64,000 nt of DNA from Planctomycetota bacterium (GTDB taxonomy: Bacteria > Planctomycetota > J058): contig JAHBXY010000001.1 of assembly GCA_019636275.1 (NCBI GenBank), positions 1 through 64,000 on the forward strand. Reading direction: 5' to 3'. The first letter of the stretch is position 1; every line of letters starts with the position of its first letter. Positions 1 through 7,907 of this stretch are shown here, piece by piece. The notes beneath the pieces were generated by a model. That model had not been told where the DNA came from and did no database searches. It saw only the letters and a program-made list of their open reading frames with translations. The position numbers were made by a program, and so were the translations under genes.

Positions 1-1
1 G

Positions 2-1183
2 CGCGAGTGGCTGCGCGCGGCGCCGTTCGACCACCGCGCCTGGTACGACCTCGAGCTCGACCTCCCGCCCGACCCGCGCCTGCCGCCGCTCCTGCGCGCG
101 GCCGTCGTCGACGGCCTCGTCGGCCGCGACGCCGCCCCCGAGCTCGTCGTGTGCTGCCTGCGCCGCTGGGAGGACGACCCGAGCACCAGCGACACGATGG
201 GCGCCTTCCACGGCATGTACGACGGCGCGGCCGTCGACGCGCTGCTCGCCCCGCACGAGCGCTCGCGGGCCAGGGCCCTGCGCGCCTGGCTGGTCCTCGG
301 CCCGCCCACGGCCGACAACCTGCGCGCCTGGCTCGACGCGGCCGAGGCCGTCCTCCTGCGCGACGGCCTGCGCGAGGACCTGAGTCCCTTCTTCCGCTGG
401 GCCGCGTTCAAGGCCGCCCCGCTGATCGCCCTGGCGCGGGTCGACACGTCGCCGCCGCTCCCGGTGGTCGCCGCCCGGGTCGCCCGCCTCGGGCGCGCCG
501 GCGCCGCCGGGCTCGTGGCCTGGCCCGACGCGCCGCGCGACATGCACTGGCTCCTGCGCCTCTTCGGCTTCCTCGCCGCCGAGGGCTGGGCGCAGGCGCA
601 CGCCGACGGCGCCGTGCCGCGCGCCCTGGCGCCCGAGTGGGGCCTGGGGCTGGCGGTGGCGCGCGCGCGGCGCGAGCGCGTCGCGGCCGGCGAGGTTCCG
701 GGCGACTCGGCCGAGGAGGCGGTCCTCCTGCCCATGCTCCTGAGCGGGCAGGGGCGCGAGCTGATCGAGCTCGGCCGCCCGGCCGAGGCGCTGCCGCTGC
801 TCGACGAGGCCCTGGCGCTGTTCGAGGCGTCGCAGGGCGACGCGCCGGGGCCCGAGGCGCGCGCCACGCGCGAGCGGATGACGCTCGAGGCGATCTGCGA
901 CCGCGGGCGCGCCCTGCGCGGCGCCGGCCGCGCCGCCGAGGCGCTGCCCTGGCTGCGCGACCTCGCCGGCGGGGGCGCGCGGCTGGCGAGGGTCCCCGGG
1001 TTCTGCGAGGAGTGGGCTCGCTGCGCCGTCGCCGCGGGCGAGCTCGCCCTGGCGCGGCAGGTGCTCGCCGACGCGAAGCGCCGCTTCGCGGGCGACGCGC
1101 GGGCGCTCGCGGGCCTCGAGCGGGTCGAGCGCGAGCTGCGGCGGGCGGCCGCCGGAGCGGCGCCTCTGGCCGAGGGCGACTAG
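2..1183 (+). CDS. Partial TPR-like helical-repeat protein, 5' end outside the window
   Basis: The frame is open from the window edge to a TAG at 1181-1183, so the N-terminus is missing; 393 residues are visible. No catalytic motif is seen. The C-terminal third has two degenerate tetratricopeptide-like hairpins (GRPAEALPLLDEAL and GRAAEALPWLRDLA), a pattern that in TPR proteins builds a protein-binding solenoid. Composition is Ala/Arg/Leu rich like the other chromosomal genes. The last codons and stop lie inside a repeated element that recurs inverted at 52931-53077. The partner and role are unknown; a scaffolding function would be inference. Confidence 0.6.
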   Translation, partial: REWLRAAPFDHRAWYDLELDLPPDPRLPPLLRAAVVDGLVGRDAAPELVVCCLRRWEDDPSTSDTMGAFHGMYDGAAVDALLAPHERSRARALRAWLVLGPPTADNLRAWLDAAEAVLLRDGLREDLSPFFRWAAFKAAPLIALARVDTSPPLPVVAARVARLGRAGAAGLVAWPDAPRDMHWLLRLFGFLAAEGWAQAHADGAVPRALAPEWGLGLAVARARRERVAAGEVPGDSAEEAVLLPMLLSGQGRELIELGRPAEALPLLDEALALFEASQGDAPGPEARATRERMTLEAICDRGRALRGAGRAAEALPWLRDLAGGGARLARVPGFCEEWARCAVAAGELALARQVLADAKRRFAGDARALAGLERVERELRRAAAGAAPLAEGD

Positions 1184-1371
1184 TGTGAACGACGGCTGCG
1201 GCCGCGGATGCCGGGCGAGGGGGGGCGCGTGCGGCACGCCAGACCCGGTGTCTCCCACCCGACGGCTGAGACGTCGTGCTCCGCACGACGGATAGGATCC
1301 GGCGGTCGGCCGCGCGCGCACCCCCCTCGCCTCGGCCTCCGCGCCCTCGCCTCGGTCGTGGTTCCATTCCC
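1175..1371 (+). repeat. Repeated intergenic element, copy A
   Basis: This segment matches the reverse complement of 52931-53077 closely. The shared blocks begin GGCGACTAGTGTGA, continue through GGCTGCGGCCGCGGATG and GGATAGGATCCGGCG or close variants, then a CTCGCCTCGGCCTCCGCG block, and end at GTGGTTCCATTCC. Copy A has roughly 50 bp extra in the middle. In both copies the first bases supply the last codon and the TAG stop of the adjoining gene. Confidence 0.8.
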
Positions 1372-1601
1372 CCCGTGGTTCAGAGCGTGGACGATCACGA
1401 GTTTGACCGTTCGAGGGCAGGCCCTGGTATGCGCCGACCGGTTGATCTGACGAGTAGAAGACGGTCACCGAGGTCACCGAGGACACCGAGAGCCTTGTCT
1501 CGGAGGACCTCTCGGCGTCCTCGGTGCCACCTCGGTGTCCTCGGCGGCCGCCGCTCGGCCTGGCGCTCGGCCGCGGATATCATCGACGCGGTGAAGGCCC
1601 G
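1184..1601. other. Gene-free interval before the hydroxylase gene
   Basis: No convincing coding frame is seen. The left half is the repeated element and the right half holds a large imperfect hairpin built from CACCGAG heptamers (1466-1537). No clear promoter could be picked out. Confidence 0.6.
1466..1537. repeat. Imperfect inverted repeat of CACCGAGG/CCTCGGTG units
   Basis: The left arm 1466-1492 and right arm 1509-1537 are complementary apart from one mismatch and a two-base bulge, with a 16-base loop. The arms are made of repeated ACCGAGG units. The hairpin lies about 65 bp upstream of the hydroxylase start. It could be a terminator-like or mRNA-stabilising structure. Confidence 0.6.
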
Positions 1602-2297
1602 GTGAAGCTCGAGGACCGACGCGCGGCGCTCCTGGCGACGATCCCGACCTGGTACTCGGGCCCGGCGCACTTCGCCCTCGTGACGCTCGCCGCCGCCTGT
1701 GTGATCGCCGCCTGCGTGGCGCTGCTCGAGCGGCCGGCCTGGTGGCACGCGGCGCTCGTGCCAGCCTTCTTCGCCTTCGCCAACCTGTTCGAGTGGTGGG
1801 TGCATCGCGGGCCGCTGCACCACCCCGTGGCCGGGCTGCGCCGCCTCTACGACCGACACACGCGCGCCCACCACGTCGTGTTCGTCGAGGGGGCCATGGA
1901 GGTCGGCCATCCGCGCGAGCTGCGGCTGGTCCTCTTCCCGCCCTACCTGTTCCCGCTGTTCCTGCTCATGAACGCCCCGCTCCTCGTGCTCCTCTCCGCG
2001 CTGGGCGGGCTCGACGTGGGCCTCGTGTTCCTGGCCTCCGCCGTGGCCTACTACCTCGTCTACGAGTGGCTGCACACGCTCCACCACTGGCCGCGGACGA
2101 GCTGGCTCGGCCGCCGGCGGGTGGTCGCCTGGCTGCGCCGCCACCACGAGGCGCATCACGACCCGCGGCGCATGATCCACGGCAACTGGAACGTGTCGTT
2201 CCCGCTGTGCGACTGGCTGCTCGGGACGACGCTGCCGCCGGCTCAAGAGCTTGCGCCGGCGGCGCCGGCCAGCGCCTCACCCTCTCGCTCACCCTAG
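1602..2297 (+). CDS. Fatty-acid hydroxylase / sterol-desaturase superfamily protein with phage-replaced C-terminus
   Basis: Integral-membrane diiron hydroxylase of the fatty-acid hydroxylase superfamily (PF04116 type), expected to oxidise a lipid or sterol-like substrate at the membrane. The histidine clusters that bind the metal pair are visible: HRGPLHH, HTRAHH, HTLHH and HHEAHH, set between hydrophobic segments. GTG 1602 was chosen because upstream sequence in frame has no family character. The phage attachment site occupies codons 197-214. After residue 214 the chromosome-encoded tail (15 residues, now at 47569-47614) is replaced by 17 phage-encoded residues ending SPSRSP. All histidines precede the junction, so the enzyme may remain active. 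It formerly overlapped the start of the RING-like gene at 47617. Substrate unknown. Confidence 0.8.
   Translation: MKLEDRRAALLATIPTWYSGPAHFALVTLAAACVIAACVALLERPAWWHAALVPAFFAFANLFEWWVHRGPLHHPVAGLRRLYDRHTRAHHVVFVEGAMEVGHPRELRLVLFPPYLFPLFLLMNAPLLVLLSALGGLDVGLVFLASAVAYYLVYEWLHTLHHWPRTSWLGRRRVVAWLRRHHEAHHDPRRMIHGNWNVSFPLCDWLLGTTLPPAQELAPAAPASASPSRSP
2192..2242 (+). repeat. attL core (51-bp direct repeat with attR)
   Basis: Identical over 51 bp to 47518-47568 and different on both sides. It encodes VSFPLCDWLLGTTLPPA near the C-terminus of the hydroxylase. The junction keeps the reading frame open into phage DNA, which stops at 2297. Confidence 0.95.
2276..2295 (+). promoter_or_regulatory. Candidate integrase arm-type sites, left of attP core in the prophage
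   Basis: CTCACCCT occurs twice with a 12-bp period (2276-2283 and 2288-2295), between attL and the excisionase-like gene. The hexamer TCACCC also recurs on the other side of the core at 47399-47430, in the same orientation. Recurrent short sites on both arms are what tyrosine integrases use; assignment is inference. Confidence 0.4.
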
Positions 2298-2333
2298 GGC
2301 GGTCGCTGGCCGCCCCGGGTCAGGGGGTGCGCC

Positions 2334-2555
2334 GTGCCCGGTGAGGACCCCTGGACGAGGCTCTGCGACGCCGTCGCCCTGCTCGGTTGCACCCCCGCGC
2401 AGGCCTGCGCCTGGGTCGACGCCGGCCGCCTGCGGCACCTCGAGACCCCCACCGGGATCTGGGTCCACGTCGAGGACGTCCTGGCAATCGAGCGCGGGCG
2501 GGCCCACGAGCGCGAGCTCGAGCGCGTCGAGCGCGTTGCCGGGAGGGTCGCGTGA
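2334..2555 (+). CDS. Excisionase-like small helix-turn-helix protein
   Basis: A 73-residue protein whose middle (residues 18-50) reads like a winged helix-turn-helix of the excisionase/MerR group: a helix TPAQACAWVDAG, a turn, then a basic segment with TPTGIWVHVEDV as the wing and recognition region. The GTG start gives the standard size for such proteins. It is the first gene inside attL and in the circular phage lies opposite the integrase gene across attP, the usual place for a directionality factor. Its stop overlaps the next start (GTGA). It probably bends attP DNA and favours excision. A general transcription regulator is the main alternative. Confidence 0.6.
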   Translation: MPGEDPWTRLCDAVALLGCTPAQACAWVDAGRLRHLETPTGIWVHVEDVLAIERGRAHERELERVERVAGRVA

Positions 2556-2785
2556 CGGCCCTGGACCGCCTGCGCGACGAGCGCGACGCCGCCGACTCCC
2601 GCCTCCGCGCGGCCCAGGCATGCCTGTCGATCACGGTGCGCAGCTACCTGGGCATGCTCGACGAGGGCCTCGGCCACCTCCGCGTCGACGAGCTGCGCGA
2701 GGCGTCGCGCCGCGAGCAGGAGGCCTACGCGATCTGGAGCGCCGCCGTCGACGCCGTCACCGCGGCGGCCGGGGACGCGTCATGA
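2552..2785 (+). CDS. Small helical protein of unknown function
   Basis: A 77-residue, mostly alpha-helical, charged protein (starting VTALDRLRDERDAADSRL). It begins with a GTG that overlaps the stop of the excisionase-like gene and ends overlapping the next ATG, so the three small genes form one translationally coupled unit. No domain or transmembrane segment is seen. The coupling suggests early, immediate expression with the excision gene; function cannot be assigned. Confidence 0.55.
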   Translation: MTALDRLRDERDAADSRLRAAQACLSITVRSYLGMLDEGLGHLRVDELREASRREQEAYAIWSAAVDAVTAAAGDAS

Positions 2786-3003
2786 GCCCCCGGCGCTGGA
2801 CCTGCCGGGGGACGGCGTGCTGCGCGCAGACGGAGACCCCGGGCCCCGCCGCGCCGCCGGGCTGGGGCTGGGCGCGCGACGCGTCCGAACGCTGCCCGCG
2901 CTGCCTCGGCGTCGAGCGGGCGCGCGTCCGGCCGCCGGGGTGCGCGCCGGGGTGCCTGTGCGCCAGGTGCGTGGCGCGGCGGGTGGCGGCGCTGGCGAGG
3001 TAG
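2782..3003 (+). CDS. Small cysteine-rich protein (possible zinc binder)
   Basis: 73 residues with eleven cysteines, including CRGTACC near the N-terminus, CPRC in the middle and CAPGCLCARC close to the end. Paired CxxC knuckles of this kind usually hold zinc. The ATG start overlaps the stop of the preceding gene. The C-terminus is basic, compatible with nucleic-acid binding. No specific family recognised. Confidence 0.5.
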   Translation: MSPRRWTCRGTACCAQTETPGPAAPPGWGWARDASERCPRCLGVERARVRPPGCAPGCLCARCVARRVAALAR

Positions 3004-3066
3004 CCGCTTCGCAGGGGGTTGCGAACTGGCCACCAGCGAGGAACATCGCGCGGCGGAGGGTCCGCC

Positions 3067-4032
3067 ATGCGCCGCGCCCAGAACGCGTTCACTCTGCTCG
3101 AGCTCCTGCTCGTGGTGTTCATCCTCGCCGCCTTGGCCGCGACGACCTCTTCCATGGTCGAGAGCGCTCACGAGCAGGCGCGCTACGACGTCACCGCCCA
3201 GCGCCTGGACGAGATTCGGGACGCGGTGGCCGGCGCGCGCGGCGGCGCGGCGGGGTTCGCCTCCGACTGCGGGCGCCTCCCGCGCTCGATCGGCGAGCTG
3301 CTCGAGCGGCCGGCCGACGTCCATGCGTGGCGCCCCGACCCGGCGGCCAGCGGCCTGGCCTACGGCTGGAGAGGGCCCTACCTGCGCGCGACCGGGCCGG
3401 GCGAGTTCTTCGACGGCTGGGGCTCGCGCGGGGAGAACTTCGGGTGGCAGTTCTTCGTCTCGCCCAACGCGACCCCCGTCGGCGCACCCGTAGCGCTCCC
3501 ACCGGGCCCGGCGCTGTGGGTCGGGAGCCTCGGACTCGACGGCCTTATCGGCGGCACCGACGGCGACTGGAGCCGCGACTTCCCTCACACGTGGATCGTC
3601 GACGAAGGCGTGGCCTACCCCGTCACGGAGGGAGGGACGGCGCCGGCCCCGCTCGTGGGGCTCGACGACTACACGGTGGACCTCGAAGGGTGGACCGTTG
3701 TTGTCGACCTGGTGAACGGGGAGGCGGGCGCGGAGGTCACACTCAACCTTGCGCTGCGGCTGCACGTCGTGGTCGACGGAGCGCCGCAGGTCGCCGTGAG
3801 CGACCCGCTCCCAGTCACGCTCTCGCCAGGCGCAACAGCGCCGGTGACCTTCTCGTTTCCCGCTGCGCCCTTTCGCGTTACATGGGGCGTGCGTCCTGCC
3901 GAGGTTGTCGAGGCCGGGACAGGACCCGCGCGCGACTGGCCGCGTGCAGGCACGGGCACCCCGGAGCCGATCGATCTGCGGCCGCGCCAGGCGCGCCCGG
4001 CGCGGCTGCGGGTTCCCTGGCGCGTGCGGTGA
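3067..4032 (+). CDS. Type IV prepilin-like (pseudopilin-type) protein carried by the prophage
   Basis: 321 residues. The N-terminus is a textbook class III prepilin signal: short basic leader MRRAQNA, then FTLLELLLVV with a long hydrophobic helix and the Glu at mature position +5. Such proteins are cleaved and methylated by a prepilin peptidase and assemble into pili or type II secretion pseudopili. The rest is a globular, Gly/Pro-rich domain of no recognised family; GspG-like proteins are much shorter. ATG 3067 follows a GGAGG. Its stop overlaps the GTG of a two-helix membrane protein, suggesting a pair. It sits outside the late operon, like a moron. It could coat or modify host pili and alter phage susceptibility, but that is inference. 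Confidence 0.7.
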   Translation: MRRAQNAFTLLELLLVVFILAALAATTSSMVESAHEQARYDVTAQRLDEIRDAVAGARGGAAGFASDCGRLPRSIGELLERPADVHAWRPDPAASGLAYGWRGPYLRATGPGEFFDGWGSRGENFGWQFFVSPNATPVGAPVALPPGPALWVGSLGLDGLIGGTDGDWSRDFPHTWIVDEGVAYPVTEGGTAPAPLVGLDDYTVDLEGWTVVVDLVNGEAGAEVTLNLALRLHVVVDGAPQVAVSDPLPVTLSPGATAPVTFSFPAAPFRVTWGVRPAEVVEAGTGPARDWPRAGTGTPEPIDLRPRQARPARLRVPWRVR

Positions 4033-4340
4033 CCGCGGCTGAGCCCTCGACCCCCGACCCCGACTACCAGCGGCCGCGCGGCAGGACCGACGAGGAGCGC
4101 GCGGCGTTCTGGGCCGCGCTCGAGCGCGAGCAGGCCGAGGAACGGGCCCAGGAGCTGGCGCGCGCAGAAGGGCGGCGCCGCACCGTGCAAGTCCTGGCCG
4201 AGCTCTGGGCGGAGGCGGCGATGATCGGCGGCGCCGCCGTGCTGCTCTTGCTGGTCGCCTGGAACCTCGGGACGATCGCGACCCTGCTCCTCGCGATCTT
4301 CATCGCCCTCTGCGTGATCGCGTCTCGGCTCAAGCGCTAG
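4029..4340 (+). CDS. Small membrane protein with C-terminal two-helix hairpin
   Basis: 103 residues: a charged, coiled-coil-like N-terminal half (EEERAAFWAALEREQAEER region), then two adjacent hydrophobic segments separated by a short turn near the C-terminus and a basic end SRLKR. The GTG start overlaps the prepilin-like gene's stop by the usual 4-base arrangement. Its stop overlaps the stop of the convergent tail gene. The topology resembles small holins or superinfection-exclusion proteins, but the coupling to a prepilin-like gene argues for a joint envelope function. Uncertain. Confidence 0.55.
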   Translation: MTAAEPSTPDPDYQRPRGRTDEERAAFWAALEREQAEERAQELARAEGRRRTVQVLAELWAEAAMIGGAAVLLLLVAWNLGTIATLLLAIFIALCVIASRLKR

Positions 4341-5068
4341 ACGACGCTGCCGTGCACGGAGCCGGTGGACGCGCCGGGAGGGAACGCGAAGCTCTTGCCG
4401 GAGAAGGTGCCGGCAGCCGGCGGACCTCCGGGGTTGATGGTGCTCACGGTCTGGCCTGACACCGGAAGGAAGGGCCAGGCGATGTCGCGCGCGGTGGGGG
4501 AGATGCGCTCCCAGCCGATCGCCACCACCCCGCGCCACGTAGCGTCGCTCGCGTTCAGGGTCTGGAAGGTAGTGCTCGTGGTGCCGGGGAAGCCGCCGAT
4601 GCTGTTGAGGGCAGCGGCGAGGTCCAGCGCTTCGTCTAGCCAGGTGCCGCCCGACCCGAAGTAGCCGCGCGCCCACACGTCACCCTCCTCGATGGCAGTG
4701 ACGAGCGACGCGACGGTGTAGAGCTTAGCGATCCGCCACTCCCCGTCGGTCTCGCGCACCCCGACGAGCTCGGACTTGTGGAAGATCCGTGCTGCCGTCG
4801 CCGCCTGCTCTGCGTCCACTCCGGTGCGCGTCGGCGCCTCGGTCAGGCTGGCGCGGGTCGACCCCAGTACGTCCACTCGCACCGTCGATTGGGGCGACGT
4901 CGGGCTGATGGTGGCGATGAAGTCAGGGTCCACGACCGCGAACTTCCATGCGCCGCCGGCGCCGGCGGCGCCAGCGCTCGCGTAGGACCTCGGCGCGCGC
5001 ACGAGCGCCGGCGAGCGGCTGCGCTCCTCCTGGCTGACGATCCCGACGCCGCCGAAGCCCACGATCAT
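4337..5068 (-). CDS. Putative tail-tip or fibre-associated protein, last gene of the late operon
   Basis: 243 residues, beginning MIVGFGGVGIVSQEERS with an ATG that overlaps the stop of the upstream tail gene. It is rich in Ser/Thr/Gly with predicted beta structure and ends with a PPGASTGSVHGSVV tail. No family recognised. As the final gene after tape measure and hub-like genes it is probably a minor tail or host-contact protein. It converges on the two-helix membrane gene with overlapping stops. Confidence 0.55.
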   Translation of the reverse strand: MIVGFGGVGIVSQEERSRSPALVRAPRSYASAGAAGAGGAWKFAVVDPDFIATISPTSPQSTVRVDVLGSTRASLTEAPTRTGVDAEQAATAARIFHKSELVGVRETDGEWRIAKLYTVASLVTAIEEGDVWARGYFGSGGTWLDEALDLAAALNSIGGFPGTTSTTFQTLNASDATWRGVVAIGWERISPTARDIAWPFLPVSGQTVSTINPGGPPAAGTFSGKSFAFPPGASTGSVHGSVV

Positions 5069-7158
5069 AGGGCATACCCCGCTCGGATCACGGTCTTCGG
5101 GCTCGCCCCGCGGCCGCCGTAGAGCTCGACGGCCGTGATCGGGGCGTCGATCCCGTGCGTCTCGCCGCCCTCCTCGACCGTGCGGAGCACGGAGCCGACG
5201 AGGTGGACCCACGGCCGCCAGCCGCGGAAGGCGACGGTGGCGCGCGCGCGGCCGTGGAGGTGGCGCGCGATCGCCCCGGCCATGAACCCGGCCAGCCGGT
5301 CGGCGTCGTTGCGCAGGACGCGCCCCAGCGGCCCGCTGGTCACCAGCCCGCCGCTCGCGTCGACGTCCACGACCGTGCCGGGGGCGAGCCACCAGAGCTC
5401 GGCGTCGGGGACCTCGAGCTCGACCACGGTCCCGTCGTCGTCGCCCTCCGCCAGGGCGGCCTCGAGCACGAGCCGCGCGTCCGAGCGCCACGCGACGGTC
5501 GCCGCGAGCGTGCGCGGATCGATCGCGCGAGGCTCCTCGTCGTCCTCGGGGTCGAAGTCGGAGGCGCCCGGCGCTCCGTCCCAGCGCCCGCGCGCGAGCC
5601 GATGGTTCGGGGCCGCGGCCAGGACGATCCCCAGGTCGGACCGCAGCACGCTGACCCCGAGGCCGAGGTGGTCGGCCGGGGAGTAGACCCGCGCCTCCCC
5701 GAGGTCGAGCTCGGCCTCGCGGTCCTGGGCGACGACGAGGGGCGGGAGCAGCTCCGGCTCCGCGTCGGGCGGGTTCCTGTCGACGGGCGGGTCCTGCGAG
5801 TAGTCCCAGCCCTCGCGCAGGGGCGTCCACGTCAGCGTGGACCGGACCGCGTCCTGGTGCGGCGCGGTGACGCCGGGCAGGACCTGGGCGAGCGCGTCGA
5901 GGGCGGGCGCGACGCCGGGACCGCGCTCCCAGCCGGCGGGCGCCGCGAAGCGCTGGTAGACCGCGCGGAAGCGGTCGGCGCGGCGGTAGGCGTCATGCGC
6001 CCTCGCGTCGTCGCCGTCGGCCCCGGGCGCGCCGGCCTGGTAGGCGGCCTCCTCGGACTCGGTCCACTGGCCGCGCAGCGTCGCCGGCGGGGAGGTCAGG
6101 ACGTCGCCGGCGGGGTCGCCGGCGAGCTCCGGGCCGCGCAGCGTCGCGCAGACCACCACGCGCGCGCCGACCACCCGCACGCGCGCCGCCCGGTGCGTGT
6201 CGTCGCGGACGACATGGACCGCCTCGACGTCGGCCATGTCGGCGCCCTGGATCGTCACCAGGTCGGGGTTCCGCGGCAGCGTCGCGCCGCGGAAGGTCAC
6301 GTTCGTCCCGATCAGGGCGAACACCCGGACCTCGAAGCCGCTCGGCTCGTCGTCGGCGCCGAAGGTGGGGACCACGGCGAAGTCGAGGCCGGTGCGCCGC
6401 GGGATCAGCTCGCGCAGGAGGTCCTCGACCGTCCGCGAGGCCGAGAGGTTGCCCATGTCCTCGAGGTCCTGGTCGAGCGCGTCGAGCTGCCCGCCGAGCC
6501 CCCAGGTCAGGCCGTCGGCGGTCGCGAGGTGGCGCGCCAGCACGTAATCGAGCGCCTGCCGCCGGGTCCAGACGTCGTGGCCGCCGAACACGCACGTCCC
6601 GCCGACCGGCGCGGCGCTGCGGTTGCCGATCAGGAAGCCGCGCCGGTCGCGTCGGTTGAAGCCGGGGAACCATCCGAGCTCGACGGTCTCGCCGCCGCGC
6701 TCCCACCACGACGTGGAGACCGCGCGCAGGCGGAGGAGGATCTGCCCGCCGTGAGCGTGCCAGCGCTGCCACCCCTTTTGGAGCGGCGCCGTCGATCCCG
6801 CCGTGTCCGACTGGCTCCCGAGGACCTGGCGGTCCTCGCCGCGCACCTGCCCGTGGAAGACCGTCGTGACAGCGCCGGCGGGGTCGACGAAGTCCAGGCG
6901 CACCCACCAGCCCATGAGGCCGGCCGGCTGGTAGACCGCGAAGGCCGCGGCGAGCGGCGGCTTGTGGCGCCCGTAGGGCGTCGAGAACTCGAGCGACGAG
7001 ACGCCGTCCGACCCGGCGAAGATCGACGCGCGCTCGAACACGGCGTGCTCGAGGAGCACCCAGCCGCCGCCCCACTCCGGGCGCGCGTACACGAGCGCCG
7101 CGCTCTCCTCGCGCGTGACGCTCTCCGCACCCGGACCGATCACGACCGTCCCGGCCAC
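5065..7158 (-). CDS. Large tail-hub / tail-tip protein candidate
   Basis: 697 residues, second largest product of the phage. Start GTG 7158 overlaps the previous TAG and is preceded by GAGGAGG. The N-terminal 200 residues are beta-rich; the middle has a segment (RTVEDLLRELIPRRTG) leading into beta-rich FEVRVFALIGTNVTF, and there is an acidic linker (DFDPEDDEEPR). Length and position after the tape measure match central tail-tip proteins of siphoviruses, which close the tail tube and anchor receptor-binding parts. No enzymatic motif or signal peptide is seen. Assignment rests on position and size. Confidence 0.55.
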   Translation of the reverse strand: MAGTVVIGPGAESVTREESAALVYARPEWGGGWVLLEHAVFERASIFAGSDGVSSLEFSTPYGRHKPPLAAAFAVYQPAGLMGWWVRLDFVDPAGAVTTVFHGQVRGEDRQVLGSQSDTAGSTAPLQKGWQRWHAHGGQILLRLRAVSTSWWERGGETVELGWFPGFNRRDRRGFLIGNRSAAPVGGTCVFGGHDVWTRRQALDYVLARHLATADGLTWGLGGQLDALDQDLEDMGNLSASRTVEDLLRELIPRRTGLDFAVVPTFGADDEPSGFEVRVFALIGTNVTFRGATLPRNPDLVTIQGADMADVEAVHVVRDDTHRAARVRVVGARVVVCATLRGPELAGDPAGDVLTSPPATLRGQWTESEEAAYQAGAPGADGDDARAHDAYRRADRFRAVYQRFAAPAGWERGPGVAPALDALAQVLPGVTAPHQDAVRSTLTWTPLREGWDYSQDPPVDRNPPDAEPELLPPLVVAQDREAELDLGEARVYSPADHLGLGVSVLRSDLGIVLAAAPNHRLARGRWDGAPGASDFDPEDDEEPRAIDPRTLAATVAWRSDARLVLEAALAEGDDDGTVVELEVPDAELWWLAPGTVVDVDASGGLVTSGPLGRVLRNDADRLAGFMAGAIARHLHGRARATVAFRGWRPWVHLVGSVLRTVEEGGETHGIDAPITAVELYGGRGASPKTVIRAGYAL

Positions 7159-7907
7159 TACACGACCTCCTCGGGGAGCTGGCCGAGCCACAGGTCGCCG
7201 CCAGGCACCTGCGTCGGCCCCTGGGCGTCGGCGACCGCCTCGAGCACGGTCGATCCGACGGAGTAGGCGCTCGCCCCCCGCCGGACCTGGACGCGGACCC
7301 GGACCGTCGTCCCGTGCGGCTGCGCCGGGAGGTCGCGCGCGAGCAGTTCGATCCCGCCGGGGCGCGCGAACGCCTGGACCACGGTCGGGGCGTCCTCGTC
7401 CGGCGGGCTCCCGTCGACCGTGTAGGCGATCGCCCAGGCCGTCGCCCGGAGCGGGCCGCCCTGGGCGTAGAGCGCCACGACGCGCACGACGCCGCCGGCG
7501 CGCAGTTCGAGGCGCACGTCGATCGGCGCGGCGGGCGGCGCGGCGGCCTCCTCGCCCCCGTCGACCACGAGCAGGCGGTAGGTCTCGCCCGTCGGGCCGA
7601 TCGGCAGGAAGCCGGAGTCCACGACGCCGTTGCTGTAGCTCACGGAGAGCCACCACGTGCCGTCGCCGAAGGCGTCCTCGGGCGACGCTGGCAGGGCCGC
7701 GCTCGTCGCCCAGGGCTCGTCGCCCTCGGCTGGCGGGCCGGCGTCCGAGCGGTAGATCCGGTAGCCCGCAGGCCCGAAGACCCGGTAGAGGCCGCGCGCG
7801 GCGTGGTAGCGGCGCGCCCAGTCGATCAGGCGCGGGGCGACGCGCGCCGACCGCGCCGCCTCGTCGAGCGCCGGGGCGCTGGAGAGGCGCGGGCGCTGGA
7901 CGAGCAC
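7158..7907 (-). CDS. Tail protein, possibly the downstream half of the frameshifted glycine-rich gene
   Basis: Beta-rich protein of up to 249 residues, read from GTG 7907. It overlaps the glycine-rich gene by 82 bases in another frame. Translating this frame upstream of the GTG gives a sensible Pro-rich linker (PVLHVDPPPAPPPT) that continues the glycine-rich protein if one base is added near 7947-7950. So this may be the C-terminal part of one longer fibre protein rather than a separate gene. Content such as WAIAYTVDGSPPDED suggests fibronectin-like strands. Probably a tail-tip or fibre component. Confidence 0.5.
   Translation of the reverse strand: MLVQRPRLSSAPALDEAARSARVAPRLIDWARRYHAARGLYRVFGPAGYRIYRSDAGPPAEGDEPWATSAALPASPEDAFGDGTWWLSVSYSNGVVDSGFLPIGPTGETYRLLVVDGGEEAAAPPAAPIDVRLELRAGGVVRVVALYAQGGPLRATAWAIAYTVDGSPPDEDAPTVVQAFARPGGIELLARDLPAQPHGTTVRVRVQVRRGASAYSVGSTVLEAVADAQGPTQVPGGDLWLGQLPEEVV

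Noticed and set aside
4029..4340. Calling the two-helix membrane protein a holin
   Set aside because: Topology is compatible, but it is coupled to a prepilin-like gene and far from other lysis candidates, so only a neutral name is supported.
5155..7266. Long plus-strand frame opposite the tail-hub gene
   Set aside because: Composition is Arg/Gly/Ala rich without family patterns; it is a shadow of the minus-strand gene.
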